A stretch of 64,000 nt of DNA. Origin: Streptomyces sp. V3I8 (GTDB lineage Bacteria > Actinomycetota > Actinomycetes > Streptomycetales > Streptomycetaceae). The notes under the pieces are model-generated. The model saw only the letters and a list, made by a program, of their open reading frames with translations. It did not search any database and was not told the DNA's origin. Made by a program: the position numbers and the translations under genes. Of this stretch, positions 17,041 through 26,463 are shown piece by piece; position 1 is the first letter of the stretch, and the number at the start of each line of letters is the position of its first letter. Where the stretch lies: contig NZ_JAUSZL010000002.1 of assembly GCF_030817535.1 (NCBI RefSeq), positions 1,612,001 through 1,676,000 on the forward strand, given 5' to 3'.

Positions 17041-19203
17041 CTACCGGCTCGACGCCGGCGCCGGCGCGTACCCCGTCGGCCGGGTGGTGAAGACCCCCCG
17101 GCCCTGCGTCCGACTCCGCAACCGCGTCGCGTACCCGAACAGTTCGGCCAGCGGAACGGTCGCCGTGACGACCGCCGAACCCGCCCGCGTACTCGACCCG
17201 GTGACCCTTCCCCGGCGTGCGGCCAGGTCGCCGAGGACCCCGCCGACGGCATCGCCGGGGGCGGTGACCGTCACCTCGGCCACCGGTTCCAGCAGCGCCA
17301 TCGCACTCGCCCGCAGGGCCTCCCGCAGCGCGAGCCGTCCGGCCGTCCGGAACGCCAGCTCCGAGGAGTCCTTCACGTGGGTCGCCCCGTCCCGCAGGAC
17401 CACCCGCAGCCCGGTCACGGGATGACCGCCGAGCGGGCCTTCGCCGAGTGCGTCCCGGCAACCGGCCTCGACGGCCCGCACGTACTCCTGCGGCACCCGC
17501 CCGCCGACGACGGCCGACCGGAACTCGAACCCGGTCGCGCTGCCACCGGGTCCGGCGCCCGCACCTTCACCGGCCGCATCCGACGGTTCCACCGGCTCCA
17601 GCGGCTCCACATCGAGCACGACCTGGGCGAACTGCCCGGCCCCGCCGTCCTGTTTGACGTGCCGGTGGACGAGCCCGGCGACTCCGCGCACGACGGTCTC
17701 CCGGTACGCCACCTTCGGCCGGCCGACCCGGACGTCCAGGCCCTGGGCGCGGCGGATCTTCTCCACCGCCACCTCCAGGTGCAGTTCGCCCATGCCCGAC
17801 AGCACGGTCTGGCCGGTCTCGCCGTCGGTGCGGACGACCAGCGACGGGTCCTCCTCGACGAGCCGGCCCAACGCCGCCACCAGCCGCTCCGTGTCCGCGT
17901 TCGTGCCGGCCTCGACCGCGACGGAGACGACGGGTTCGGCCGTGTCCGGCGGTTCCAGGACCAGCGGAGCACCCGGCGCGCACAGGGTCGATCCCGCGCG
18001 GGCGGACTTCAGTCCGACCACGGCGACGATGTCCCCGGCCACCGCCCGGTCCACCTGGGCGTGCCGGTCGGCCTGGACCCGCAGGATCCGCCCGATCCGC
18101 TCGGTGCGTGCCGCGCCCGCGTCCCACACGGTCTCTCCCTTCCGGATCGTTCCCGAGTACACCCGCAGGTAGGTCAGCCGCCCGGTGGCGGTCGCGTTCA
18201 CCTTGAACGCCAGGGCGGCGAAGGGCGCCGCCGGATCGGCGGCCCGCTCCTGCCCGGCACCGTCCAGCGTGCCGCGTACGGCGGGCACGTCCAGCGGTGA
18301 GGGCAGGTACGCCACCACGGCGTCGAGCAGCGGCTCGATCCCCCGGTCGCGGTAGGCGGAGCCGCACAGCACGACCACACCGTCCCCGGTACGGGTCAGG
18401 TCGCGCAGCGCGCCGGCGAGCGTGTCCGCGCAGACCGTGGACCGGGTGCAGAACTCCTCCAGCGCGCCGGGATGGAGTTCCGCGACGGCCTCCTCCAGCA
18501 GCCGTCGCCGCCGCCCGGCCTCCGCGCGCAGCGCCTCGGGCACGGGCCCTTCCCGCACCTCACCCGATCCGTCGCGCCCGTCGTGTCCGTCACGCCTTTC
18601 GGTCCAGACCAAGGCCCGCATACGCAGCAGGTCGACGACGCCCTCGAAGCCGTCCTCCGAGCCGATGGGCAACTGGACGACCAGCGGCGCCGGATGCAGG
18701 CGCTCCCGAATCGACGCGACCGCCGAGTCGAGGTCGGCCCCGGTCCGGTCCAGCTTGTTGACGAAGGCGATCCGCGGTACGCCGAACCGGTCGGCCTGCC
18801 GCCACACGGACTCGCTCTGCGGTTCGACCCCGGCGACGGCGTCGAACACCGCGACCGCCCCGTCGAGCACGCGCAGCGAACGGACGACCTCGTCGGAGAA
18901 GTCGACGTGCCCCGGGGTGTCGATCAGGTTGATCCGGTGCCCGTCCCAGTCGCAGCTGACGGCGGCGGCGAAGATGGTGATCCCGCGGTCGCGCTCCTGC
19001 GGGTCGAAGTCGGTGACGGTCGTGCCGTCATGGACCTCACCGCGCTTGTGCGTGGTCCCGGTGGCGTAGAGGATCCGCTCGGTGACGGTGGTCTTGCCCG
19101 CGTCGACGTGGGCGAGGATGCCGAGATTGCGGACGGCACCCAGCGGGTTGCGGGCGAACGGCGCGGAGTAGTTGTCATGGTGGAGGTGGAGTTCGGTACG
19201 CAC
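17041..19203 (-). CDS. Elongation factor G paralogue
   Basis: This 720-residue translation-factor GTPase has intact G motifs: AHVDAGKTT (G1), RGITI (G2), DTPGHVDF (G3), NKLD (G4) and GSA (G5). Domains II to V follow, including the domain III/IV landmarks [10 protein letters not shown] and [14 protein letters not shown]. It differs from housekeeping EF-G by low-complexity insertions: [10 protein letters not shown] in the G-prime region and [12 protein letters not shown] in domain IV. It is also a stand-alone gene away from the rpsL-rpsG-tuf cluster. Such second copies (FusB/EF-G2 type) occur in Streptomyces. The GTG at 19203 has GAAAGG nine bases upstream. A role under stress or antibiotic exposure is inference. 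Confidence 0.85.
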   Translation of the reverse strand: MRTELHLHHDNYSAPFARNPLGAVRNLGILAHVDAGKTTVTERILYATGTTHKRGEVHDGTTVTDFDPQERDRGITIFAAAVSCDWDGHRINLIDTPGHVDFSDEVVRSLRVLDGAVAVFDAVAGVEPQSESVWRQADRFGVPRIAFVNKLDRTGADLDSAVASIRERLHPAPLVVQLPIGSEDGFEGVVDLLRMRALVWTERRDGHDGRDGSGEVREGPVPEALRAEAGRRRRLLEEAVAELHPGALEEFCTRSTVCADTLAGALRDLTRTGDGVVVLCGSAYRDRGIEPLLDAVVAYLPSPLDVPAVRGTLDGAGQERAADPAAPFAALAFKVNATATGRLTYLRVYSGTIRKGETVWDAGAARTERIGRILRVQADRHAQVDRAVAGDIVAVVGLKSARAGSTLCAPGAPLVLEPPDTAEPVVSVAVEAGTNADTERLVAALGRLVEEDPSLVVRTDGETGQTVLSGMGELHLEVAVEKIRRAQGLDVRVGRPKVAYRETVVRGVAGLVHRHVKQDGGAGQFAQVVLDVEPLEPVEPSDAAGEGAGAGPGGSATGFEFRSAVVGGRVPQEYVRAVEAGCRDALGEGPLGGHPVTGLRVVLRDGATHVKDSSELAFRTAGRLALREALRASAMALLEPVAEVTVTAPGDAVGGVLGDLAARRGRVTGSSTRAGSAVVTATVPLAELFGYATRLRSRTQGRGVFTTRPTGYAPAPASSR

Positions 19204-19554
19204 GGCCCGTGGCCTTTCAGAACTGATCGGAATTGATCGATCAGGTATCCGGAGGGGTCGGCGCGATTCCCGTACGAAGCGGTGGCTGACCTGTGGACCC
19301 GCCAGAAGAGGTGCGGAGTTCAGGTCAGACGTTCGAAACGGGCATCCGGTGCGGGCCGCGCAGCGCGCACCGGTGCCACGGAGACACGAGGATCACCTCG
19401 TACCGCGACAGGGGAACGACGACAGCGGTGCGGTACCGCATGGCCGGGCTCCCCTCAAGATTGCTGGACGGTCCTCAGTGGTCACGGCGGGCGTCGCGGT
19501 GGTGCGCGGCGGGCGTCGTGTGGCGAGTGTAGGGAACCGGATCGGGCCGCGGCA
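19204..19554. promoter_or_regulatory. Gene-free 351-bp stretch upstream of the EF-G paralogue
   Basis: No credible reading frame is present. The part nearest the EF-G start holds GATC-rich sequence with a perfect 10-bp palindrome TGATCGATCA (19234-19243), about 30 bp from the start codon. It is a possible operator or promoter element. The remainder has lower coding character and nothing I can name. Confidence 0.4.
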
Positions 19555-20403
19555 TCAGGTTTTCGACGCCTGCGGCCGGTCCCCCTCTCCGCGTTGTTCC
19601 GGGCGGGCCGGGGCGACGATGGTCGGCGCGAAGCCGCGCGGGGCCGGGCCGCCCGCCCCGAGCACCTGGCAGCGCGCGTGCCCGTGCCGGGACCACAGCG
19701 CGGCCGTCCACGCGCAGAGCAGGGCGTCGATGAGGTCCTCCCGGTGCTTGTAGTCGGCCGCGCGCCGGGGTGAGGGCTCCTCGGTCAGCCGCCGGGAGAC
19801 CGGGTGCGAGGAGAGCAGGAGGGGTGGGTCGGCGGTGGCCAGACCTGCCATGCGCGCGATCACCAGGTCGCACGCCTGCGCCCGTACCGCACGCCAGTCG
19901 GCCGCCGGCACCCGCGCCGGCCGGCGCTTGTAGGTCGGCCGTTCCAGGTCGTAGCCCAGTTCGGCCGCTCCGACGAGGGTCGTGTACGGATAGCACTCGG
20001 ACAGGACGCGGCCGCCTTCCGGCGGTCCTTCCCTGCCGTCGTCGTAGGTCCAGCCCGCCTCCCGCAGCCGTTCGCGCAGGAGTACCCCCGCCAGACGCGG
20101 CGAGCCCTGGTTCGTGCTGTTCGCACTCACCTTCCAACGGCCGTACCGCTGCCCGACCTGCCGCTCGCACGTCCGCTGGCCCGCGGGATTGTCGACGACC
20201 AACGGCGCGTCGACGAAGACGAGGGCCGATCCGCCGGCGGCGGCCCCGGTCAGCCATTCCACCGTCTCGTCGAGACCACGGGTCCAGCCGCAGTCGACGA
20301 CCGCGCCGCAGCCGTCGACGGCGGCGACGCCCGTCTCATTGGCCCTGCGGACCCCGCCCTGGGCCCAGGCCAGATCGATACCGATGAACCGCTCGATGCT
20401 CAT
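19555..20403 (-). CDS. DUF429 family protein
   Basis: This 282-residue RNase-H-fold protein of the DUF429 family has the N-terminal acidic strand FIGIDLAWAQGG, a second strand ALVFVDAPLVVDN with RTCERQVGQRYG, then CYPYTTL, and late acidic KHREDLIDALLCAW. The spaced Asp residues fit a metal-dependent nuclease-like active site. Activity and substrate of the family are not established to my knowledge. The ATG at 20403 is unambiguous. It lies 12 bp downstream of the N-formylglutamate amidohydrolase gene and probably shares its transcript. Confidence 0.85.
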   Translation of the reverse strand: MSIERFIGIDLAWAQGGVRRANETGVAAVDGCGAVVDCGWTRGLDETVEWLTGAAAGGSALVFVDAPLVVDNPAGQRTCERQVGQRYGRWKVSANSTNQGSPRLAGVLLRERLREAGWTYDDGREGPPEGGRVLSECYPYTTLVGAAELGYDLERPTYKRRPARVPAADWRAVRAQACDLVIARMAGLATADPPLLLSSHPVSRRLTEEPSPRRAADYKHREDLIDALLCAWTAALWSRHGHARCQVLGAGGPAPRGFAPTIVAPARPEQRGEGDRPQASKT

Positions 20404-20415
20404 GGGTCGGTGGTA

Positions 20416-21234
20416 TCAGAGAGAGCACGAACCGGACCCGCCGGTCACCGCGTCGACGAGTTCCGCCAGCGCGGCGGCCACCCGGTCGAGGCCTGGCCCG
20501 GCCGGCCCGCCCGGTTCGGTCATGTAGACGTCCCGGCGGATCTCGATCATCAGGGCGCCGACCCGCCGGTCGTCGCCGTAGTACTTCAGCGGGACGTACG
20601 TACCGGCGAAGGGGCTGTTGACGCCCGTACCGCCGAAGTGCGCGAAGGCCTTCTCGGCGTGGGCGAGCAGGTCGGGCGGGGTGTGGAAGGGGTCGTGCCC
20701 GAGGCAGATCGGCGGCCGGGGACCGTCGCCGTGGAGTTCGTACGGGAGCCGCTCGCTCGGGTAGGAGTGCACGTCGATGATCACGGCCCGTCCGGCGGCT
20801 GCCAGCCGCTCGGTCACGGCGTCGGTCATGGCGGCGGCGTAGGGGCGGAAGTAGCGGTCGAGGAGCGGCTCTTCAGGATGGCCGTCCGGCCGGAGTGGCT
20901 CCCCGTGGGTGGTCCGTGTGTAGACGGCTCCCATGCCGACGGCCCGCATCTCCTCCCGTTCGTCCGGGAAGCGTTCGGGGTCGACGACCAGACGGGACAG
21001 CCGGTTGACGAACTGCCAGGGTGCCGGGGTGAGCCGGGCGGCCGCCTCCGCGGCGATCCGGGCGGTGTGCGAGTCGGTGATGTGGTCCAGCTCCCGTTCC
21101 AGCGCGGCGTCGTCGAGCACGATCCCGTCGCGCACGTCCGCCGGAACGGTCCGCGAGGAGTGCGGCACGTGCAGGATCACGGGTGAGTCGGGCGCGCCCG
21201 GCACGAGCCGGCAGGAAGCCGGAGCGTCGTTCAT
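20416..21234 (-). CDS. N-formylglutamate amidohydrolase family protein
   Basis: The 272-residue protein matches the N-formylglutamate amidohydrolase (HutG-type) family. LHVPHSSRTVP near the N-terminus, NRLSRLVVDPERFPDE, the DVHSYPSERLPYE metal-site segment and the late EIRRDVYM are all present. Such enzymes hydrolyse N-formyl-L-glutamate to formate and glutamate, although many homologues act on other N-acyl substrates. No other histidine-degradation gene is nearby, so the family name should not be read as proof of a Hut role. The ATG at 21234 is immediately next to the stop of the upstream kinase, which suggests one transcript. Confidence 0.85.
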   Translation of the reverse strand: MNDAPASCRLVPGAPDSPVILHVPHSSRTVPADVRDGIVLDDAALERELDHITDSHTARIAAEAAARLTPAPWQFVNRLSRLVVDPERFPDEREEMRAVGMGAVYTRTTHGEPLRPDGHPEEPLLDRYFRPYAAAMTDAVTERLAAAGRAVIIDVHSYPSERLPYELHGDGPRPPICLGHDPFHTPPDLLAHAEKAFAHFGGTGVNSPFAGTYVPLKYYGDDRRVGALMIEIRRDVYMTEPGGPAGPGLDRVAAALAELVDAVTGGSGSCSL

Positions 21235-22890
21235 CTACGCCTCACTGGTGACGGTCACCGAGACGTCGAGGTCCCCCGAGTTGTCGGTCAGGCAGCCGGC
21301 GTCGCCGTCGTTGATGCGCAGTTCGAGCGTGCCACCGGCAGCCGCCTCGAAGGTCCACTCCTTGCCGACGAGCCGGCTCTCCTCGCCCTCCCCTCCCTCG
21401 GTGAAACGTCCGAGGAGCGCGCCGAAGGGTGCCGAGCCGTTGACCTTGCAGCTCTGCGCCGCGAACTCCAGCGACTTGTCGGTCTCGGCGTCGTAGCCGT
21501 CGGGGCCGGTCAGCGGCATATCGGGGTCGTCGACGGTCCACTCCCCCGACGTGTAGCGGACGGTGACCGTGTCGCCGGCCTGGATGAGTGTTTCGGTGAC
21601 CCGCTGCCAGCCCTCGGCGGCATGGACCACCGAGTCGTTGACGGCGGGCGTCGGTGTCGGCGTCAGCGGGGTGGCGGACGGCCGGTCGGCGCCCGCCTGC
21701 CCGCCCTCCTGGTCCTTCGCACGGTCCTCGGGGTCCGCGGCGTCGGCCTCGGCGGTCCGGCCGAAGGGCGGGGCCCCGGCGACGAACAGGCCCAGACCGG
21801 TCCCCACGACGAGGAGGGCGAGCGCGGAGGCCACCCAGCCCACGAGCCGCCTGTCACGCTGTCTCGCGTCCCGGCGCATCAGCTCGGACGCGGTCCGGGC
21901 GTCGTACCGCGCGGTCGGCGATCCCGGGTCCGCCCACGGAACGTGCTGCCGCGTCCGGGTCTCCGTGTCCACGAGGGACACGGTCGCCGGTACCGCGACC
22001 CGGACGGTGGCCGACGGCAGGGACCTGGGATCCGCCGCGACCCCCTCGGCGGCGTGCCGCAGGGCGGTCGTCGCGTCGGGAATGGAGGGCCGCTCCTCGG
22101 GCGCCTTGCGCAGCAGCGCCTCGACGACCGGCAGCAGTGGCCCCAACTCCGCCTGAAGTCTCGGCTCTTCGTACGCGACCGCGTGCAGGGTGGCCGCGTA
22201 CGCGGACCGGCGGAACGGCGACGATCCGGTGGCGGCCGTGACGAGTGTCGCGGCCAGCGACCACAGGTCCGAAGCGGGCCCGACCACACCGCCGTTGACG
22301 CGTTCGGGCGCCATGTACTCGATGGAACCGGCGAATTCACCGGAGTTGGTCAGCATCTCGCCGTCGTCCAGGACGGCGATGCCGAAGTCCGTCAGTACGG
22401 CGCTGCCGTCGCGGCGCAGCAGGACGTTGGCCGGCTTGACGTCGCGGTGCAGGGCTCCGGCGGCATGGACGGCGTCCAGCGCGCCGAGCAGTTGCGCCCC
22501 GATCACGGCGACACGCGTCGGCTCCAACGGGCCTTCTTCGGCGACGAGTTGGGCGAGGGACGGGCCGTCGACGAGCTCCATGACGATCCAGAGCCGGTCC
22601 TCGTACTCGACCAGGTCGTGCACGCCGACCACGTGCGGGTGCGGCACCCGGGCCACCACGCGCGCCTCGCGCACGGCACGGCGCAGCCATACGCGGTGGT
22701 CCTCGTCGCCCTGGGTGAAGACGTGCAGTTCCTTGGCCGCGACGTCCCGCGCGAGCAGTTGGTCGTGGGCCCGCCAGACCGTGCCCATGCCACCCCGGCC
22801 GAGCTGCTCGCCCAACCGGTAGCGACCGGCGATCAGACGCCCGGCACCCCGTGCCGTGTACGCCGCCTGCTGATCATCACTGCCGGACAT
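21235..22890 (-). CDS. Ser/Thr protein kinase with PA-IL-like extracellular domain
   Basis: This 551-residue receptor kinase has a complete N-terminal catalytic domain: Gly loop GRGGMGTVWRAH, Lys53, catalytic LHRDVKPANVLL (Asp150), DFG at 168-170 and APE (MAPERV). A linker leads to one transmembrane helix (about residues 349-373). A Thr/Pro stalk follows, then an extracytoplasmic beta domain ending in LELRINDGDAGCLTDNSGDLDVSVTV. Its TVRYTSGEW, GALLGRF and ND-x-DNSG pattern resembles PA-IL/LecA-like sugar-binding lectins. It may therefore sense a carbohydrate outside the cell; that is inference. The ATG at 22890 is the first start with a full kinase N-lobe. Confidence 0.88.
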   Translation of the reverse strand: MSGSDDQQAAYTARGAGRLIAGRYRLGEQLGRGGMGTVWRAHDQLLARDVAAKELHVFTQGDEDHRVWLRRAVREARVVARVPHPHVVGVHDLVEYEDRLWIVMELVDGPSLAQLVAEEGPLEPTRVAVIGAQLLGALDAVHAAGALHRDVKPANVLLRRDGSAVLTDFGIAVLDDGEMLTNSGEFAGSIEYMAPERVNGGVVGPASDLWSLAATLVTAATGSSPFRRSAYAATLHAVAYEEPRLQAELGPLLPVVEALLRKAPEERPSIPDATTALRHAAEGVAADPRSLPSATVRVAVPATVSLVDTETRTRQHVPWADPGSPTARYDARTASELMRRDARQRDRRLVGWVASALALLVVGTGLGLFVAGAPPFGRTAEADAADPEDRAKDQEGGQAGADRPSATPLTPTPTPAVNDSVVHAAEGWQRVTETLIQAGDTVTVRYTSGEWTVDDPDMPLTGPDGYDAETDKSLEFAAQSCKVNGSAPFGALLGRFTEGGEGEESRLVGKEWTFEAAAGGTLELRINDGDAGCLTDNSGDLDVSVTVTSEA

Positions 22891-23193
22891 CACGCCCGCC
22901 TCACGCCCCTCCCGGCGGCTTCCCCGCCACCGGCCCCATGTACCACTCGAACACCGGCGAGCATAGCGCCGGGAACCGGCGGCGGAACGACGGCCGGGAG
23001 GGAAGGGCAAGGAGGAGGAACGGGAAGAAGAACGGGAGGAAGAACGGAAGAAGGTCGGCCGCCGTGCGGGACAGCATTCGGGACATCGCTCCCCCCGGCG
23101 TGGGACGTGGCGTACCGGAAGATGATGTTCCCGGCAGGGTGATCCTCTTCCGGGACCGCCCTGCCCGCACCCGACCGAAGGGACTGAAGACAC
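22891..23193. other. Gene-free 303-bp stretch with purine-rich tract
   Basis: No credible gene is present. Bases about 22990-23060 are strongly purine-biased on the plus strand and contain repeated GGAAGAAGAAC-like units. The stretch must carry the promoters of the divergent kinase (minus) and of the precursor-like peptide gene (plus). The AAGGGA at 23178-23183 is the probable ribosome binding site of the latter. Confidence 0.4.
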
Positions 23194-23328
23194 ATGCTGG
23201 TGGACCTCATCGAGACCCCCGAGCTGGCTCCGCAGACGTACCTCGACGACGAGTCGCCGCTGGTGGCCGTCGACGCACCGGAGGAGCGCGCCTGGCTGCC
23301 GTCGTACCAGGCGGTCCGCGCCGCCTGA
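23194..23328 (+). CDS. Candidate RiPP precursor peptide (44 residues)
   Basis: This 44-codon gene encodes an acidic peptide starting MLVDLIETPELAPQTYL, continuing ESPLVAVDAPEER and ending AWLPSYQAVRAA. The ATG has AAGGGA ten bases upstream, the codons are GC-rich at third positions, and it ends 133 bp before a peptide hydroxylase gene on the same strand. An acidic, Leu/Val-patterned N-terminal half and a shorter C-terminal part with aromatic and aliphatic residues fit a leader-core precursor. No Cys, Ser/Thr-rich core or GG cleavage motif is present, so a lanthipeptide or lasso class is unlikely. Hydroxylation of core residues by the neighbour is the working inference. Confidence 0.6.
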   Translation: MLVDLIETPELAPQTYLDDESPLVAVDAPEERAWLPSYQAVRAA

Positions 23329-23461
23329 CCCGCGGCGCGCTCGGTCGGCATCGGACCCGTGAGCGGGTTCGGTGCCGGTCTTCCCACCTCCACACCCGCG
23401 TCCGTGTCGGCGTCCGCCACTCGCCCTTGCGCCATCGCGCCCCTCCGCGCCCCGCGAACCC

Positions 23462-25033
23462 GTGATTTCGAAGGACGGTCCGTCGTTGTCCTCCTCAGCC
23501 CCCGCCGCCGCGCCGGTCACACCCGCCTCTGCCGAACCGGTCGCCGACCGGGTGGCGCAGGCCGACACCCTGCTGTGCGCCGATCGGCAGTTCGGCGACT
23601 CCCCCGCCATCGGAGAGCGCAACCTCGCCCGGTTCCGGCTGGGTCTCACCATGCTGGCGCGGCATGACGGCGAAGCGGCGGACGTGCTGCGGGAGACGGC
23701 CGCCGCACCCGACGAACGTCTGCGCCCGCTGCTGTACGACCCGGTGCTGCGCAACTGCTTCGAGGTCGACCTGGCACAACTGGACAGCGGCCGGCTCGAA
23801 CGCAGTTCGCTCGCCGCCCACCTGAGCGGTCACATGGCCGCCTCGGGTTCCGGCGCCCCGTCGTCCTCCACAGGTCCCTGCGAAGCCCTCATGCGTCCTC
23901 ACCGGCCGGCCTGGCCCGGTCTCGGGGACGCCTGGGTGCTGGCCGAACCCGCGCCGGAGGACGGCGGGGCGGAGAAGATGCTGGCCGAGCGTCTCGTGCA
24001 GCTGTACCGGGACGCACTCGGTGACAACCGGGCGACAGGCCCCGTGGCACCCACGGACGAAGTCCTCGCCGGCCTGCGGGACGGCGCGGAACTCCTCGCG
24101 ACGCTGCTGCCCTCGGCGGGAGCCGGCGTGCTCGGGCACGTCACCATGGTCGGCTTCACCAGCCGGGAGAGCGAGGAGGGCCCTCTGCAGTCCATGTCGG
24201 GCGGCGACCCGCTCCCCTCGACCGTGCTGCTCGCGCCCGAACGCTGCACGTCTGCGTGGCTCGCGGCCGAGAGCCTGCTGCACGAGGGCGCCCACCTCAA
24301 GCTCTTCGACGCGCTCCGGACGGGCTCCGTGGTCAGGAACGCCACCGAGCAGGTCCCCATCCCGTGGCGGATCGGCTCCTGGACGGTCATCCGGGTGTTC
24401 GTCGCCCTGCACTTCTACGTGCACCTGCTGGTCTTCCGCGCCGCGGCCGACACGGCGGGGGAAGCGGTCCGGGAGAGGTTCGGCGCGCCCCCGCCCGCCG
24501 AGGACCTCGACGAACCGAGCCCGGGTACCCCGGCCGCCCTGAACGGCGAGTACCGCACCAGTGCGGAGAGGGCCCGCTACCTCGCCGAGTGCGTACTGTC
24601 GCTGCCGGACGAGGCGCTCACCGAGCACGGGCACCGGTTCGCCCGCTGGCTCCTCACCGCCCTGCGCCTGGTGGACGAGGACGCGCCGCAGCCCCGTGAC
24701 CGGACCGCGGCGACGACTCGGCCGTCCGGACCGGAGCGGTCCCAGGAGCTTTCCCCGGCAGGGGCCCTCCGGCGCGTCACACCGGTGGACGCGTGCGCCC
24801 TGCCCGGCCTCGGGCAACTGGTCGTCAGCCCGGCGCGGTCGGCGCGGATGCACTGGCTGAACGCGCGCTCGTGGACCGTCTACTCCCTGTGCGACGGACG
24901 GGACCTCGGTTCACTGCACACGGCCTACGCGCGGGCGGCGGGTCTCACGCCCGGCTCGGAGGAGGCCGGTCGGCAGGTCGGCGACAGCCTGCGCCTGCTC
25001 GTGGCCTCCGGCCTGGTCACCCAGGACGGGTGA
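23462..25033 (+). CDS. HExxH-type peptide beta-hydroxylase with PqqD/RRE-like C-terminus
   Basis: This roughly 523-residue protein has the landmarks of the mod_HExxH (alpha-ketoglutarate HExxH peptide beta-hydroxylase) family of RiPP enzymes. The HEGAH metal motif (bases 24281-24295, in ESLLHEGAHLKLFD) follows a helical N-terminal half. The family-like WRIGSWTVIRVFVALHFYVH segment comes next. The last 50 residues (YSLCDGRDLGSLHTAYA and LRLLVASGLV) look like a PqqD-type winged-helix recognition element that would bind a leader peptide. A precursor-sized gene lies just upstream. The GTG at 23462 has no ribosome site; a TTG at 23486, ten bases after AAGGA, may be the true start. No transporter or protease gene is adjacent. 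Confidence 0.75.
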   Translation: MISKDGPSLSSSAPAAAPVTPASAEPVADRVAQADTLLCADRQFGDSPAIGERNLARFRLGLTMLARHDGEAADVLRETAAAPDERLRPLLYDPVLRNCFEVDLAQLDSGRLERSSLAAHLSGHMAASGSGAPSSSTGPCEALMRPHRPAWPGLGDAWVLAEPAPEDGGAEKMLAERLVQLYRDALGDNRATGPVAPTDEVLAGLRDGAELLATLLPSAGAGVLGHVTMVGFTSRESEEGPLQSMSGGDPLPSTVLLAPERCTSAWLAAESLLHEGAHLKLFDALRTGSVVRNATEQVPIPWRIGSWTVIRVFVALHFYVHLLVFRAAADTAGEAVRERFGAPPPAEDLDEPSPGTPAALNGEYRTSAERARYLAECVLSLPDEALTEHGHRFARWLLTALRLVDEDAPQPRDRTAATTRPSGPERSQELSPAGALRRVTPVDACALPGLGQLVVSPARSARMHWLNARSWTVYSLCDGRDLGSLHTAYARAAGLTPGSEEAGRQVGDSLRLLVASGLVTQDG

Positions 25034-25036
25034 CGT

Positions 25037-25747
25037 TCACCGTTCGGGCGCCGGCCTCGCGGCGCCCGTGTCCGGGTAGGCCGTTTCCAGGCCGGTCAGC
25101 CGGGCGGACACGATGGCCTCCAGCCGGTTCGACACGTTGATCTTCGGCAGGATGGCGGAGACGTAGTTGCGTACGGTCTTCTCCGATATGAACAGTTCCT
25201 GGGCTATCCGGCGGTTCCGGTAGCCGAGCGAGACCAGCCGCAGCACTTCCCGTTCCCGGTTCGTCAGGGCCGGGAACGGGAGTGTCTCGTCGGCCTCCGC
25301 CAGGCGCTTCAGCAGGGCGAAGAGTTCGCTGCCGGACCGCGGCCCCAGCGTCACGTACCCGCGTCGCACGGCGCGCACGGTGCGCAGCAGGTCCGCCGTC
25401 TGCGTGTTCTTGAGCAGGTAGCCCGTGGCCCCCGCCATCAGCGCCGTCAGCAGCAGTTTGTCGTCGTCGTGGTCCGGGGAGACCATCGCGACCAGCCGCG
25501 GTGCCGGGCCCTGCCTGCGCAGCCGCTGGAGCAGCCCGATCCCCGCGTGGGCCGGCAGATCGAGGTCGACGAGGACCACGTCGGGCTTCTCCTCCCGGAC
25601 CGCTTGGACGCCGGCGTGCGGGTCATGGGTCCCCGCGACAACGCTGATCCCGCCGTCCTCGAGCGCGGAACGCAAGCCGCTCAGGACCAGGGGAATGCTC
25701 TCTATCAACACCACGGACGTATCGGTGTCGTGGACCTCTTCGGCCAT
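25037..25747 (-). CDS. Orphan LuxR-type response regulator
   Basis: This 236-residue protein has a receiver domain with the phosphoacceptor Asp61 (VVLVDLDLPAHAGI) and the switch and Lys region ATGYLLKNTQTA, but the usual acidic pair after beta-1 reads IES. Phosphorylation may therefore be weak. The C-terminal LuxR helix-turn-helix is standard: LTNREREVLRLVSLGYRNRRIAQEL with SEKTVRNYVSAILPKI. No histidine kinase gene is adjacent. It is convergent with the HExxH peptide hydroxylase gene (stops three bases apart). Shared location with the RiPP cassette hints at regulation but does not prove it. Confidence 0.88.
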   Translation of the reverse strand: MAEEVHDTDTSVVLIESIPLVLSGLRSALEDGGISVVAGTHDPHAGVQAVREEKPDVVLVDLDLPAHAGIGLLQRLRRQGPAPRLVAMVSPDHDDDKLLLTALMAGATGYLLKNTQTADLLRTVRAVRRGYVTLGPRSGSELFALLKRLAEADETLPFPALTNREREVLRLVSLGYRNRRIAQELFISEKTVRNYVSAILPKINVSNRLEAIVSARLTGLETAYPDTGAARPAPER

Positions 25748-25905
25748 TCTGGTTCATCCTCACACCCGGGCAGGCGTGAGGTGTTGCTCACGGAGCGCTA
25801 CCTCACGCCGTCATGATCAGCGTTCGATTGCAGCGTAGAACTCCTTTTGAACGGCGGACCGTCACGCCGCGTCGTCAACGCGGCCCGGTCCCGCGGGAAA
25901 GGCCG

Positions 25906-26301
25906 TCACAGACCCGCGTGATCCAGCAGCAACCCCAGATCGCCGTCCTTCACCCGGGTGACTCCCTGCGGGTTCCGGTTGGACAGGACGTGCAGCGGCA
26001 CGGGGTCGCGGTGCAGCCGACGGGTCGCGGCCGGGTTCAGGGTCGCGGTGAACTTCCACGGCTGGCGAGGACTTCCGGTCACCTCGTACGGCTCGTCCTC
26101 GATGTCGGCCACCGCCGCGATCTCCCGTACCGGTGAGGCGAAGTAGATCCAGAGGCGGTCGCCAGGCGCCATGCGCCGCCACCTGGACAAGCACCACTCC
26201 CGGCGGGGCGCGGTCTCGGCGAGTGCCAGCATGTGGTCCTTCGCCGAGGAGCCGCCGTCCGCGGAGGCATCCGCGGGTTTCACGATGAACAGCCAGTCCA
26301 C
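25906..26301 (-). CDS. EVE/PUA-like domain protein
   Basis: This 131-residue protein has the features of an EVE (PUA-superfamily) domain: an opening WLFIVKPAD strand, a KDHMLALAET helix, REWCLSRWRRMAPGDRLWIYFA and REIAAVADIEDEPYEV. EVE domains bind modified bases in DNA or RNA and often appear in defence or restriction settings. Here it stands alone, with no restriction enzyme adjacent. The start at 26301 is the first in-frame codon that retains the first strand. It is divergent from the recombinase-like gene. Confidence 0.7.
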   Translation of the reverse strand: MDWLFIVKPADASADGGSSAKDHMLALAETAPRREWCLSRWRRMAPGDRLWIYFASPVREIAAVADIEDEPYEVTGSPRQPWKFTATLNPAATRRLHRDPVPLHVLSNRNPQGVTRVKDGDLGLLLDHAGL

Positions 26302-26463
26302 GGGTGCTCCTGTCCGGGATCAGGGGTCGGGACCCCGTTCCCACTACCCCGGGATCCCCGGCGGAACCACTCACCGCCCTCATGGCCGCGGGGGTCCGCC
26401 GTCCAGGTCCGGCCCACCACCGCGGCGCCGCGTACGGGACACACGTACGGGACAATCGGGTAC

